Below, piece by piece: positions 25,041 to 34,800 of a DNA stretch of 35,084 bases. Within the stretch, counting starts at the first letter, position 1. Each line of letters opens with the position of its first letter. Position numbers and translations under genes: made by a program. The notes beneath the pieces were generated by a model. That model did not search any database and was not told where the DNA came from. It was given only the letters and a program-made list of their open reading frames with translations. The DNA comes from Phaeoceros laevis (taxonomy: Eukaryota; Anthocerotophyta; Anthocerotopsida; Notothyladales), in the NCBI GenBank assembly GCA_049999765.1, contig JBNGIQ010009234.1:1-35084 (forward strand), in the 5' to 3' direction.

Positions 25041-25140
25041 CCTTAAAATTAAACTTTAAATTATTCAACTCTTAAAACCCATAACCCCTTGGAATTAAGG
25101 GCAATAAACAATTTCAACCATCATGTTTTATGAAATGGAG

Positions 25141-25330
25141 TACCATGGTTAATGGGTAGTCACATTGTTGGGTTCTTCCAATGGGATGGACAGGTTGTGG
25201 GTTCAATCCCTGGCTACGACTTTATTTTACCGCGCGCGCAATACTCATATCCCCATGTCCATACCATTCATAGAGAGAGCATGTCACAAACACACAAACA
25301 CTCTCTCTCAGTATTTTTTTATAATATAGG
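25141..25330 (+). mobile_element. Possible tRNA-related SINE
   Basis: TGGTTAATGGGTAGTCAC (about 25147-25164) resembles a pol III A box, and GGTTCAATCCC (about 25199-25209) matches the B-box consensus GGTTCRANTCC. The segment ends with a CTCTCTCTC stretch and seven T near 25313-25320, as expected for a pol III-transcribed SINE with a T-rich tail. No target duplication was confirmed and the A box is weak, so this is tentative. Confidence 0.35.
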
Positions 25331-25529
25331 ATAATTGAATAGATGAAACGCAGGGGCTAAACATCCCTACAAAGTAACGAGGCGCGACGCCCAAGCGCTG
25401 GGTCCTGGGCACCACCTTGCCAGCCCCATGCCATGCGCACGCCATGGCCCTTGCCATGCCCCACGCCATGCCCCATCCCCATACATTTGGTCACGCATGC
25501 ATGGAGCCCTCACCGGAATGCTCGGAGCA

Positions 25530-25971
25530 GCGCCGGAAAAATGTGCGGCTGGTAACGGCGCAACGGAGTGTTCAAGTTCTGAAACATGCCCTAACTTCGG
25601 CTGCATACTGTACATTGGTTGTATGATTTGCCACACAGCATTGAAAGGAAGCAACTGGTGTAAGTCTTAGAAATGTGCCCATCACAGTACCGGCAAGTTG
25701 CTGTACAGGTTGAAGGTGCTTGTGGAAGATGACACAGATCGTTGTTGGGCTACTGTCTTCAGAGCTGCCCGCGACATTAATGTCACAGGCAGCTCTAAAG
25801 TCAGTAGCCTAATAGTGACCACAATATTCTAAGAACGCATACACATGAGTTTAGTTGCTTGCAAAATTTTACATGGAGAGGAGCAAGCAAAATTTTACGT
25901 CGAGAGGATCGCGTGAAGGGGAGGCAATTTGATTGCATTTTTTCTCTACAACCTGCAACACCAAGGTATGA
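25530..25971 (+). pseudogene. Fragments of an OB-fold nucleic-acid-binding protein gene
   Basis: Three exon-like pieces lie in order. Around 25550-25662 is a Cys-rich piece (ETCPNFGCILYIGCMICHTA) like a zinc ribbon. From 25688 (after CATCACAG) comes GKLLYRLKVLVEDDTDRCWA, continuing TVFRAARDI, which has the strand pattern of RPA/POT1/MEIOB OB folds. Around 25855-25970 comes ACKILHGEEQAKFYVERIA and, in another frame, GRQFDCIFSLQPATPR. The second-to-third joins do not stay in one frame, and no start codon or upstream exon is found, so it may be a broken copy or a badly resolved gene. The family assignment is by pattern only. Confidence 0.35.
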
Positions 25972-26545
25972 GGCAACTCTCATCATCGAGAGGGCAAATT
26001 CCAGGCTTGTGCAGGAGCTATTTCCATATGTATGTACTACTGAAAGTAACCAGTGCGAATGGCAACAATGTATGTCCCCATGCACTCCTAATCAGCCAAT
26101 CCTTGATGAAGAGTGCTCTCCATTGATCCCCCGGTTTTGGTTCATAAAAGAAAATTAGTAGATGATGCTATCAAACTTAGTGGCTTCCATGGCCAGCGAG
26201 TAATCCAGTGCATTATATGCTCTACAGTATCTTGCATAGTTGGCATTCTGTTGGTAAGCCTTCCACCTTTTGTACTGGCTATAGTGGTTGCAGTACTTCT
26301 CTTGGCTTATTTGGCTATAATGTTAGTACTACAATCCAGCTAGTACGTTAGTTTCACTGTGAAGACATGTGCTACAAAGTACATCCACACACTTGTATGT
26401 GAGTTCCACTCACAACAGGGTCTCCTATCAAACGGTTTCTCCGATAGGTGGCTAGGTTAAAGGTGGTCGAAAAGGCCTCCCTTTAAAAAAAAAGGCCGGA
26501 AATAACGATTTCTGAAAAAACACAAGCTGATTAGCGGGTTCGAAG

Positions 26546-26780
26546 TCCCTACTTTATAAAAAAAACAGTGAAATGAGGAGCGCAGCACCACCGCGGGTCA
26601 CAATGCACGCGTCACTTTTAAAAAAACGGTGAAGTCAAAAGCGAAGCAGCCTGCCGGCTCACAACGCTGCCGATACACACAACCAAAAGTCCTAAAAACA
26701 GGCCTAGCCTGCCTGAATTGTCCGGTGCCTTGCCTGCCTAGCCTGCCTGAAACAACATAGGTTGTCCGGTGCCTAGCCAG
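26546..26780. repeat. Two sets of diverged direct repeats beside the methyltransferase gene
   Basis: Set one: two ~62-bp units, each starting with ACTTTWWAAAAAAA and continuing GTGAARTSARRAGCG...GGYTCACAAYGC (26551 and 26612). Set two: CCTAGCCTGCCTGAA followed by TTGTCCGGTGCCT, present twice (about 26702-26731 and 26736-26775). The second set abuts the 3' end of the minus-strand methyltransferase gene and may be part of a subterminal region of a mobile element. Confidence 0.6.
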
Positions 26781-26792
26781 CCTGCTGCCTTC

Positions 26793-28213
26793 CTAAGTAT
26801 CGCCCACATCCAGAAAGCCTGCCGTGCTGCCAATGTCATGAGTCGAGACGGTTGCCTTCTCACCATGCTCGGCCATGTTTTGAAAATGACCTGGCTCGCC
26901 CGCAGGCAAACTCTCCGCGACCTGAGGCTCACCCTGGCCACCATCCATGTCTTGGTATGAATCAGGGACAAAGTTAACGTTTTGCAAATTCCCTCCGGTT
27001 CCAGCACCTGCAGCCACGGTTTTCCATCAACAACTTCGGTTGCAAGCCATTTTCCAGCAGCATTTGCTGAGAGGTGAGGCATCACATTACCTGCCACAAC
27101 TCCATCTGAAGCGGGAGACCCTGGCCTGTCATCTGGAGCTGCAGACTTCGGCTTTGCATTCAGGTTGATGAAGGACCCCCGCCCACCTGCAACTGTGTTG
27201 ATCATAGGCTCCTTCCTGGAAAACTTGGTATCACCAACTCCTCCAGTCTCCCCTACTTCCTGGTCTTCATCTGGCAGAAAGTCCAAGGAGTTCATGCGCA
27301 AATCCATGTACTGTGTGCATCTTGGGTCCACCTCAACAGCAATCACATTCCGGCCAAGTAAGGTAGCTGCAACCATTGTGGATCCCGAACCTGCACATCC
27401 ATCTAGGACCCAGTCACCTTCTTCTGTAAACAATGATATCAACCTCTTCATGAACCGCACCGGCTTCTGATATGGCGAAACCACCATGCCGTCCGCAGTG
27501 TTGTAGCAAAGCTTCATCTCAACAGCCGGTTCCCTAAAAACGTTGGTCACACCCACCTTGGTTTTCCCATCATCAGCAACACATGATCCTACAGCTAAGG
27601 TTAGAGGCAGTGGCACACAGCCAGGCACTTTAGAGCCACACGCAATAGTAAAAAAATCTACAGCATCATACACCTTGTCCGCTGCGGGGTGCCCAGCAAC
27701 ATTGGTCTTCTGCCACACGCATGTGGTAACAGGACCTTTGCAAACACACATCAGAACCTCTCTCACAATGACATGTCATCTGGAGAGTGAAAAACAACTA
27801 TCCTGAACGTGGCTGCTGTGGAAACCACCTGGAACTTGTGCAGCAGTGCCTCAAATTCCTTCTTGCAAAAGCAGCCATCAAACTCGCGTGATGAACTGTC
27901 CAAGTCCAAGCCCTGTGGGAGATCCAGCATCAGCAGAGCGCATGGCCTTGGTTCAACGAATTTGGACATCTTCAAAATGTCACCCTGGAGAATGGCATAC
28001 TTGCAGTACTTGTCTGCAGGCCAGCCATCCTGCCTCAATGACCGCATCTTGTTGACTGCTGGATTTTGCAGCAGCTCCGCTTGCTGATCCTGCATTTGCT
28101 TCCACCCTTTCGCCTTAAAAATATGCTCCTTGAATGCGGCTGGCAGTTGCTCAAACTTACCAATCCCGGTCGCTCGCTGCCACACCCACATACACCTGTT
28201 AGCACATCTGAAA
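26793..28213 (-). pseudogene. Beta-class DNA N4/N6-methyltransferase domain of the ParB-methylase gene (3' exon, frame-disrupted)
   Basis: This is the last exon of the gene that begins at 31047. It reads CMWVWQRATGIGKFEQLPAA, then motif IV, then FRIVVFHSPDDM, TTCVWQKTNVAGHPAADKVY, SPYQKPVRFMKRLISLFTEE, and motif I/II WVLDGCAGSGSTMVAA followed by VIAVEVD. The order motif IV, specificity part, motif I defines beta-class enzymes that methylate adenine N6 or cytosine N4. Motif IV at 27904-27932 is DLPQ, not DPPY/DPPW/SPPW, so normal base-flipping catalysis is doubtful. At about 27765-27780 the frame must shift by one missing base to continue. A second shift near 27018 moves it into the acidic tail that ends GFLDVGDT-TAG at 26793. 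The intron to the previous exon ends near 28214 (AACAG|G gives the best phase). It may be a decaying copy, or these may be assembly errors. Confidence 0.7.
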
Positions 28214-28402
28214 ACATTCAAACCCCTGAAAACCTGGATGTCCTGTGCTCTCACCTAGGCTACTAGCTGCAGCACAACACATGAACATCATAGAGAAAAA
28301 CTCTGCACACCCTGTATATCCTCGTAGATAAAAACCCTGGACATCCTGTGTAAACACTAACAACTGTACTTACCAGCAAACAAACAACGTACGTACCGTA
28401 TT

Positions 28403-30331
28403 TTTGAAAGCAAGTTGAAAGGCACTGATCTGATCGACAGTTGAGTGGAAAGGAAACCTTTCACGCAGCTGATCAAAAGTTGTACAATTCAGGTGTAATA
28501 TAAGAGCCAGATGAATGAGGTTTAGCTTCTTGGATTTCTCCAACCATGCATACATCTCTTTCAAAGACAATTCTCCAGATAGCACTTTCATGCACGCTGT
28601 TTTGAAATTCTCACTCCCAGCTGCAGTATGCTCAATGCCTTGAAAGCCACGCCAAACCCTAACTGGGATGTCCGCCTCCTTTTCCTCTACAATCAAGGCC
28701 TCCCTGGCCTTGGAAAGCTTTCTGGGCTTTCTCACCGCTTTAGCTTATTTTGCAGCCAACGCCTTGGCAGCCACAACCTGTTCAAGTAGCATCCTCTGCT
28801 CAAACTTCTCAAAGATCTCATCTACATACCTCCACACATCAGCTGGCACCTTGGCAACACAGTATTCAAGAGTTCTGTTGTCCACAAGTCTATTATACTT
28901 CACTTTGTCACCGTGAACTTCCTTGTTCCATGCTGCAATCATGCCTAGCCTTTGATAAACGTCAATTTTCCAGTCCACATCACACTTGAGGTTTTTTTTC
29001 TGCCTGATCAGCATCTCATCTCTAATATAACGCACCCTATCAATGAAAGAAAAAGTTTTGCCTGCATCAGCCATTGTGTTATGATCAGTGGCCAGGAGAC
29101 GCATCTCGTCTTCTGTGAGTCCTGCAAGCACATAAGCATCCATCCACTGGAAGTCTTTCACACCTGGGCATGCCACAGCCAGCCGAGACCTTGCTTGGAA
29201 CGAGTGGTTCCCCCCCAACACATAAACGGAGTACTTGCCTGCATCAAATTTTTCCATCTGAAAGCTTTTAACATCAGCACACTGTTCTGGATCAACAACT
29301 ACTATCATGGGCAAGACGCCAGCAACCCAAGAACAGTGCTTCATTTTGCGCATCAATGTGTTTACCCAGGGCATGTCCAATTTGCGAACACTTGCAGACT
29401 CACACAGTTCTTCAGGTGGCCTGCACCACTGAATATTCACCTTCAATGTTGTTTCCCAGACTCTCTTGCGTCCTGCAGACATTCGCAACGCATCCGTTTC
29501 CGTGTCCTGCTTGCCTGCAAGTCTGTCATCATCTGTCACAACAGCAGTGTCCTTGGCATTTTGCACAAAGTCCATGATAGGGTCATCCTCCATGTCCGAC
29601 AGTTCCTCTCGCACACTACCTCTTTTCGCTGTTTTTCCAGCCTTGGCAACCTTGGCAACACGCCGGGATTTTGAAGGCGGCACATTCTCCTTGCCTGCTG
29701 CAGTGGCTTTAGGCAGCTGCTGTTTGTTGCGGGCAGCTCTTGTAGCTGTGATGTCTGCAAGGGCTTGTTGCCCCAACATTGATGCGGGAACCCCATTTGA
29801 TGCCTGTACGCGATGACGCCTGCGAACCAGATCATCAGCATTAGCGTGCCTGATGTTTTGTGAGCAAAAAAAACTGTTTGGTCCCTCATCATCAGATGCC
29901 GTCCCGCCCTCGTCATCGCTATCGTCGTCGCTTTGAGAATTGCCATCTTCGTCCATGCCACCGTCCTCACTGCACGCAAAACCTTGCCCATCGACATGGA
30001 CGTCACTGCCCGCCTTAGGTTCTTTGCCGCCGCGCCCAATTGATGCATATGTGGCGATGTGGCCAAATGTGGCCTGCGGTGCAGCTGCGGGAACGGGCCG
30101 CCTGTCTGCCTCCCCTTGGGAGTCCAAATCACCGGACGTCCCGGCAGCTGCCACTGCCTGGGGTGCAGGCAGTGGAGTATCAAACAGCTTCTGTCGCGGG
30201 CCAGCCCGATCTGCAGGGTTTGAACCACCGGATACTGCGTGGCCAGCCCTGGAACCACCAGATACTGGTTGGCCAGCCCCGGTGCTCCTCCCAGGGTCTT
30301 CACAGCTAGCAAAACTGTGAGATGCAGTTGT
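28403..30331 (-). pseudogene. ParB-like domain exon of the ParB-methylase gene, with in-frame TAA
   Basis: An open frame of about 640 codons runs from an acceptor at 30332 (TTTCATAG|ACA) to a donor at about 28375-28402. The first third is disordered: Gly/Ser repeats (QPVSGGSRAG and HAVSGGSNPAD), a Ser/Asp acidic run and a Lys/Arg-rich stretch likely to be a nuclear signal. The ParB/Srx-like fold follows: VKLDMPWVNTLMRK, then MIVVVDPEQCADVKSFQMEK, then YVLGGNHSFQARSRLAVACP (29180-29240). In that last stretch GGNHSFQA stands where ParB proteins have the GxRR box II. Helical DNA-binding-type sequence follows. A TAA at 28745-28747 interrupts the frame between KALAAK and AKAVRKPRKLSK, which otherwise continues without shift. 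Bacteria and phages have ParB-methylase fusions, so the pairing is known there; here it is spliced and in a plant-type genome. Confidence 0.7.
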
Positions 30332-30460
30332 CTATGAAACAATGTGGCCCTGACAAGACAAGACACGTTACTTATTAGCGCACAAAGCCAAGAACAATTT
30401 AAACACAAGACATGCTGTTCATGTGCTGGAATTGGATTGGGGGAGGGAGATGCCACCTAC

Positions 30461-31047
30461 CTTAGCCATTGCCTTGCTCAAATCCTACGGAGCGTGTCCG
30501 GTTGACATGCTAATTCATCGAATGATTTCACATTACATGTGAAAACTCGAACGTTGTCAGAGCCTCCACTCCTGGACCAAGGTTGGCTTGGTTTCACATT
30601 GATTATGAACACAACAGCCAAGTCCCCACCCATGTCCACGCATTGACTAAAGACAATTGAACTGACATTTCCCTTCCGGTAGTTGTGATCCATAGTTGCA
30701 TCCCCAGCAACAAACAAGAACACCTGCTTCGTGGGACTCCGAATTTGAACAGACCAACGCCTGTCTCGCATGTCGTTGGGACGGATTGACTTGTACAGGT
30801 CCATGATCGCAAGCAAATCGTCAGAGGTGCAGGCACTAGTACCACTTCCAGATGAAGTCCGCGCGCCAGGTGAGATTGATAGGTTGCTAGTGGTGGCTGG
30901 CACGACAGCTGGTGTGCCGTCCTGACCAGCGTCCTCTGTTGAAGGCGTCGCGTGCGCATTTTTCCCTCGCCGGCGACTCTCCTTCTCTGTCTGCGCCACA
31001 TTCTTCCGCTTTGTGCCTGCCATCTGTGCATCCTCAACCAGAGCCAT
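30461..31047 (-). CDS. 5' exon of the ParB-methylase gene, unknown N-terminal domain
   Basis: From the ATG at 31047 (MALVEDAQMAGTKRKN) the frame gives a basic and Ser/Thr-rich leader, then a folded-looking part (DDLLAIMDLYKSIRPND, WSVQIRSPTKQVFLFVAGDA, VVFIINVKPSQPW, DNVRVFTCNVKSFDELA) that I do not recognise. It stops at TGA 30478, but a one-base shift near 30483 leads to DLSKAMAK and an excellent donor AAG|GTAGGTGG at 30461, in phase with the acceptor at 30332. So either this is a third single-base lesion or the N-terminal part is a separate small gene of about 190 residues. An in-frame ATG further up (31239) is open but the sequence there is not protein-like. Linkage to the ParB exon is inferred from spacing and phase. 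Confidence 0.5.
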
Positions 31048-31884
31048 GTCAGAGCGAGATCGTAAACACCGGACAACCGGACTTGGAGTGTACGAATGAC
31101 ACTGGCTATGGCCGCCATCAGCTCGTACTCTCACCTTCCTTGATTGCTGGTGTGTTGGCACCAAGAGCGGGAGCGATTGCAGGTGTGCAGGCAATGAGAG
31201 CGCAAGGCCTGTGTTGTGAAGGTCAGGATGCTTCTCCAAGCCAGCCCCTGCCCCAGCTGAGCTCTATGTGAGAGACTGCTCATAGCACCCATGGCCACGA
31301 TTTCCCGCCAGTGGCGTTTCCCACGCACTCAGATTTTTCCTCGCATCTCCGGCGCCTGCAAAAAATCCGTTGGGCTCCCTCTCGTGGGTGGTCGGCTGCT
31401 CGGCTTCCTGCCTGGCTGGCTATGGCGGCCCCAAGCTCAATTATCTGCCCGCTCATTAAGTGTGTATGGCGGCCACATGCAACGGAAGTTGGGCCCATGC
31501 AGTTATTGTGAGCAGCCGGAAGGTTTCGCCACGCAAATGAGTATCGCCATGTCCTGGCGATATTTCGGCGAAAATCTCGGTAAAGTCAATTTTCCAAAAG
31601 CATATTCGAATATGCTTTCGGCTATACTAGTTACGCCGCCGTGGCAAAAGTTGCGCCAAATGTTTCCAGAATAGAACCTGCCAGTGAGTCAATTAATTCC
31701 CGCAGACAAACTAAAAGACAACTGCATAGGAGCGCATGCCGCGTGCATGTCCTTGACATCTCCCCTTGACAAGCGAAGGAGGTGGGCAACTTCTAGCACC
31801 GAGGGCAGGCTGCTACCGGCATGCGCATCGCCTTCTCTTGTAGCACACAGCTCTTTGTACCAGGGTGCTAGGAGACGGCGTCTA
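31048..31884. promoter_or_regulatory. Divergent intergenic region of the putative mobile element
   Basis: It separates the minus-strand ParB-methylase gene from the plus-strand DUF7869-like gene and must contain both promoters. A frame on the plus strand is open through it from 31684, joining the DUF7869-like gene, but the segment has no protein-like features. It contains three inverted repeats in 77 bp, listed separately. Confidence 0.5.
31542..31618. repeat. Cluster of perfect inverted repeats between the divergent genes
   Basis: Three dyads follow each other. TATCGCCA-TGTCC-TGGCGATA lies at 31542-31562; TTTCG-G-CGAAA at about 31563-31574; and a perfect 22-bp palindrome at 31597-31618 has the half-site AAAGCATATTC. 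They could be operators, origin-like or partition-like sites, or hairpins in a leader. Confidence 0.85.
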
Positions 31885-34800
31885 ATGGCCACAATGAGCG
31901 ACAACGACTCCGATTGCATTCAAGACTTTGGTGGAGGAAGTGCTTCGGATGCTAACGCCACACCACTGCCCGCATTTGTGCCCGTTCAGCTTCATGGAAA
32001 TGTTTTGCCAGTAGAGATCGGCTCAGACGATGACGACATCGTCGACTTCGGTGCTGTTTCTGATCCCTTTCCCAAGGACTTGCAGGTGCACCCCATGCTA
32101 GCGGTTGAGGTGCTGCAGGATGAAGTTGTGGATTTCGGTTCTCCGGATGCTGCCCTTGTGGAGGATGCGCACTGGCAATCATTGGCGGCAGCGGGAGGGG
32201 TGGAGGACGACATCGCCAGCGACGTTGACATGGCGCTTTACCTGCAGAACGGCGACAATGGGTACTGTCCCGATGATAACCTCGAGGCCAAGCGAGAGCT
32301 TGCACACACTCTTCGCCGCATTCACGGGACGTCCGGTGCAAATCGGCGTCGCCGGCGTCGTCGCCGAGCAGACCCAGTTCTTCCCGCGCCGGGGACATTG
32401 AACCCTGTTTTTTTCAACTCACCTGGAGCTCGGGCGATTATTGGACTTGTTCGAAGCCGAGGAGGAGAGCACGGTGGAGTGTCACCCGCATCTGCCTTCA
32501 ACTCCATAGCTGCGGGCAGCCATGGCGGCAGATCCCCAACGGCATCACGTGGAGTGAGCCAGGGCAGTGGGCGGACATCACCAGCTGGGCAGCAGGGTTT
32601 CGGTGTGCTCCGCTGCGGCACGGTTGGCGCAGCAAGGGGTCATCGTGCATATGGAGGAGATGGTAGTTTCAGCACTTGGTACCCCAACGGCGATGAGGCC
32701 ACACCCGAAGCGGTACCGCTGTACGCATTGGATGAGAGCGTGGCTGAAAGCCCCATCAATGCGGAAGACGGCATCGTGGACTTCAACATTGGTGAGTGCA
32801 TGCCAACTTGGTTCGGTTCAGGGGATGACGCTATGCATGATTTCCAGGGGAGCCTTCTGCATCATGGGGGTGAGGAGGGCGGTCAGGCCAGGAGAGGTGT
32901 GCGTGCTGGTGCTACCATGGTGAGAAACCCTGCCACACTATTTGCATTTGAATGTGCTGATGCGCCGACCTTGCTGCCTGGTGTTCACCCTAAACCAGCC
33001 AGCGAAACACTGCGTAGCAAGAGGGCTAGGCCTCTCATTGCAAAAGCGGACAGGGTCACTAAAGCAAGCATGGAGAAAAGACAGGGCAAGTGGTGTAATC
33101 GGGGTGTGCTTGCTGCGGATGTGAAGAAACCATGCTGTGGGAAGAAGTGTTTGCGGGAAGTCGGAATTGCACGTCTGGAGAGAATCAGGAATGAGTTTTT
33201 CGCGCTGAACAAGGGAGGGCAGGAGCAACAGTTGCAAGACCACATGACGGAGGTGGACCTTGGGGACAATGAGACTGCCATCACCATTGAGAATCGACTA
33301 CCTCACAGAAACCAGCCTGTTTGTGTAAGAGCTTTTCGCATTGCTTTTTGTATCGGTAGCCTGAGGTACAGAAATGCTCATTGCAGAAAGTTGAAGCACA
33401 TTAGATGGGCGTACCACCCAAGGTTGGGCAGAACTCCTAGCGACTATGCGCTGGTTGCCGTGGGATGGCTGGGAGTATTCATCAAAGGGTGTGCACAGAG
33501 GATGCCAAACAAGGATGTCTTCAACTTGCCGGACTCATACACGAAGGAGGAGATTTTTTTAACATACGCAGGAGAGCAGGAAAAGGCTGGAGCCTCACAT
33601 GTGTCATACAGCTACTTCTGCAAACTCTGGCAGTACAAGTACAAGACAGTGAAGATCCCGCGGAGCAACCGATTTTCAGTCTGCCAGTTATGTGAGACCT
33701 TGAAGAAGAAATTGAAGCTTGCACCATCAGCCGAGAAACATGGTACATGTTGTTTGTGTGAGCTTCAAACCTTTTCTATAGTCTGTGCGAGCTTCATACC
33801 AGTAATATAGTCTGTGTGAGCTTCATACTTTCATATAGTCTGTGTGAACTTCATACTGTTTATATAGTCTGTGTGAGCTTCATACTGTTTATATAGTCTG
33901 TGTGAGCTTCATACTTTGAAGGTAGTCTGTGTGGGCTTCAAATGCAGTCACTAGCATGTGCAATGCCAGTTTCTCATGTATGTAGCTTGCAAGTGCTGTG
34001 ACTCTAATGTACTTCGCAAAATACCATGTACAGGGTGTCTGTTGCATGCCTCCAGTCTCCAGCTGTGTATGTTTTCAGATGGCTGCGGTCTCCAGCTGTG
34101 TATGTTAACAGATGCCTACATGTACAGTCTCCAGCTATGCTAGGTTTTTAGATGCCTACAGTCTCCAACTATGCTAGGTTTTTAGACGCTTACAGTCTCC
34201 AGCTGTGCTTGTTTTCCGATGTGTCCAGATGTGTATGTTTTGAGATGCATGCGGTGCACTTTGTCTATGCGTCCTCAGAAATGCATATTCAGATTTCCAG
34301 TCCTGCTGGTCACTGCTTAAGAGGAGCGTGTTTAAGGGCAATGTGTACATGAAACATGCATGCATATGTGTGCTGGCACAAGAGGTAACAGTCAGGTCAC
34401 TGTTGAAGGGCGCATGTGTAAGGGCAGTGTATACCTGCATAACTATGGATGTGTGCTGGAACAAGAGTGAAGAGTCCGAATGTGGGTGTAGCACCTGTGC
34501 AGTGGTGGAGGTGCTACAACAAGATGTATGGTACACGCTACATGTTTTTTTCCAGCATCTTTTAGCGATCTTGGCAAAACCTGTTGTCCAAAAAGTGAAG
34601 TAGCTAGCAGGCTTGCTGAAATGTGTGAGTTTGCATTGGTGTTGTAGAGGCTTGCCGCAGGACATGTCACAGGTTCCAACAAGTCTCCGATTGCTAAGGT
34701 GGTAGGCTGTGCAGAGCACTGGACGTCCAGTGTTTTTGTAGGCATGTGTGCAAGTAGTGTTTGGGTGCAACCCTAACCGAATAGTGCAGGCTGTGCACGG

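Noticed and set aside
24791-25075. His/Pro/Ser-rich open frames
   Set aside because: They are translations of the ATCC microsatellite.
26113-26343. Short plus-strand frame ending in a hydrophobic stretch like a membrane anchor
   Set aside because: There is no start context, no recognisable family and no clear join to the upstream OB-fold pieces. A single hydrophobic run is weak evidence.
28961-29674. 240-codon plus-strand frame
   Set aside because: It lies antisense to the ParB-like coding exon and has no family features.
29536-30456. 306-codon minus-strand frame overlapping the ParB exon
   Set aside because: It is the neighbouring frame of a repeat-rich, GC-rich coding stretch. The chosen frame has the ParB motifs and the in-phase acceptor.
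33751-34235. Direct repeats considered as a CRISPR-like array
   Set aside because: Units are adjoining tandem minisatellite copies without unique spacers, and the genome is eukaryotic.
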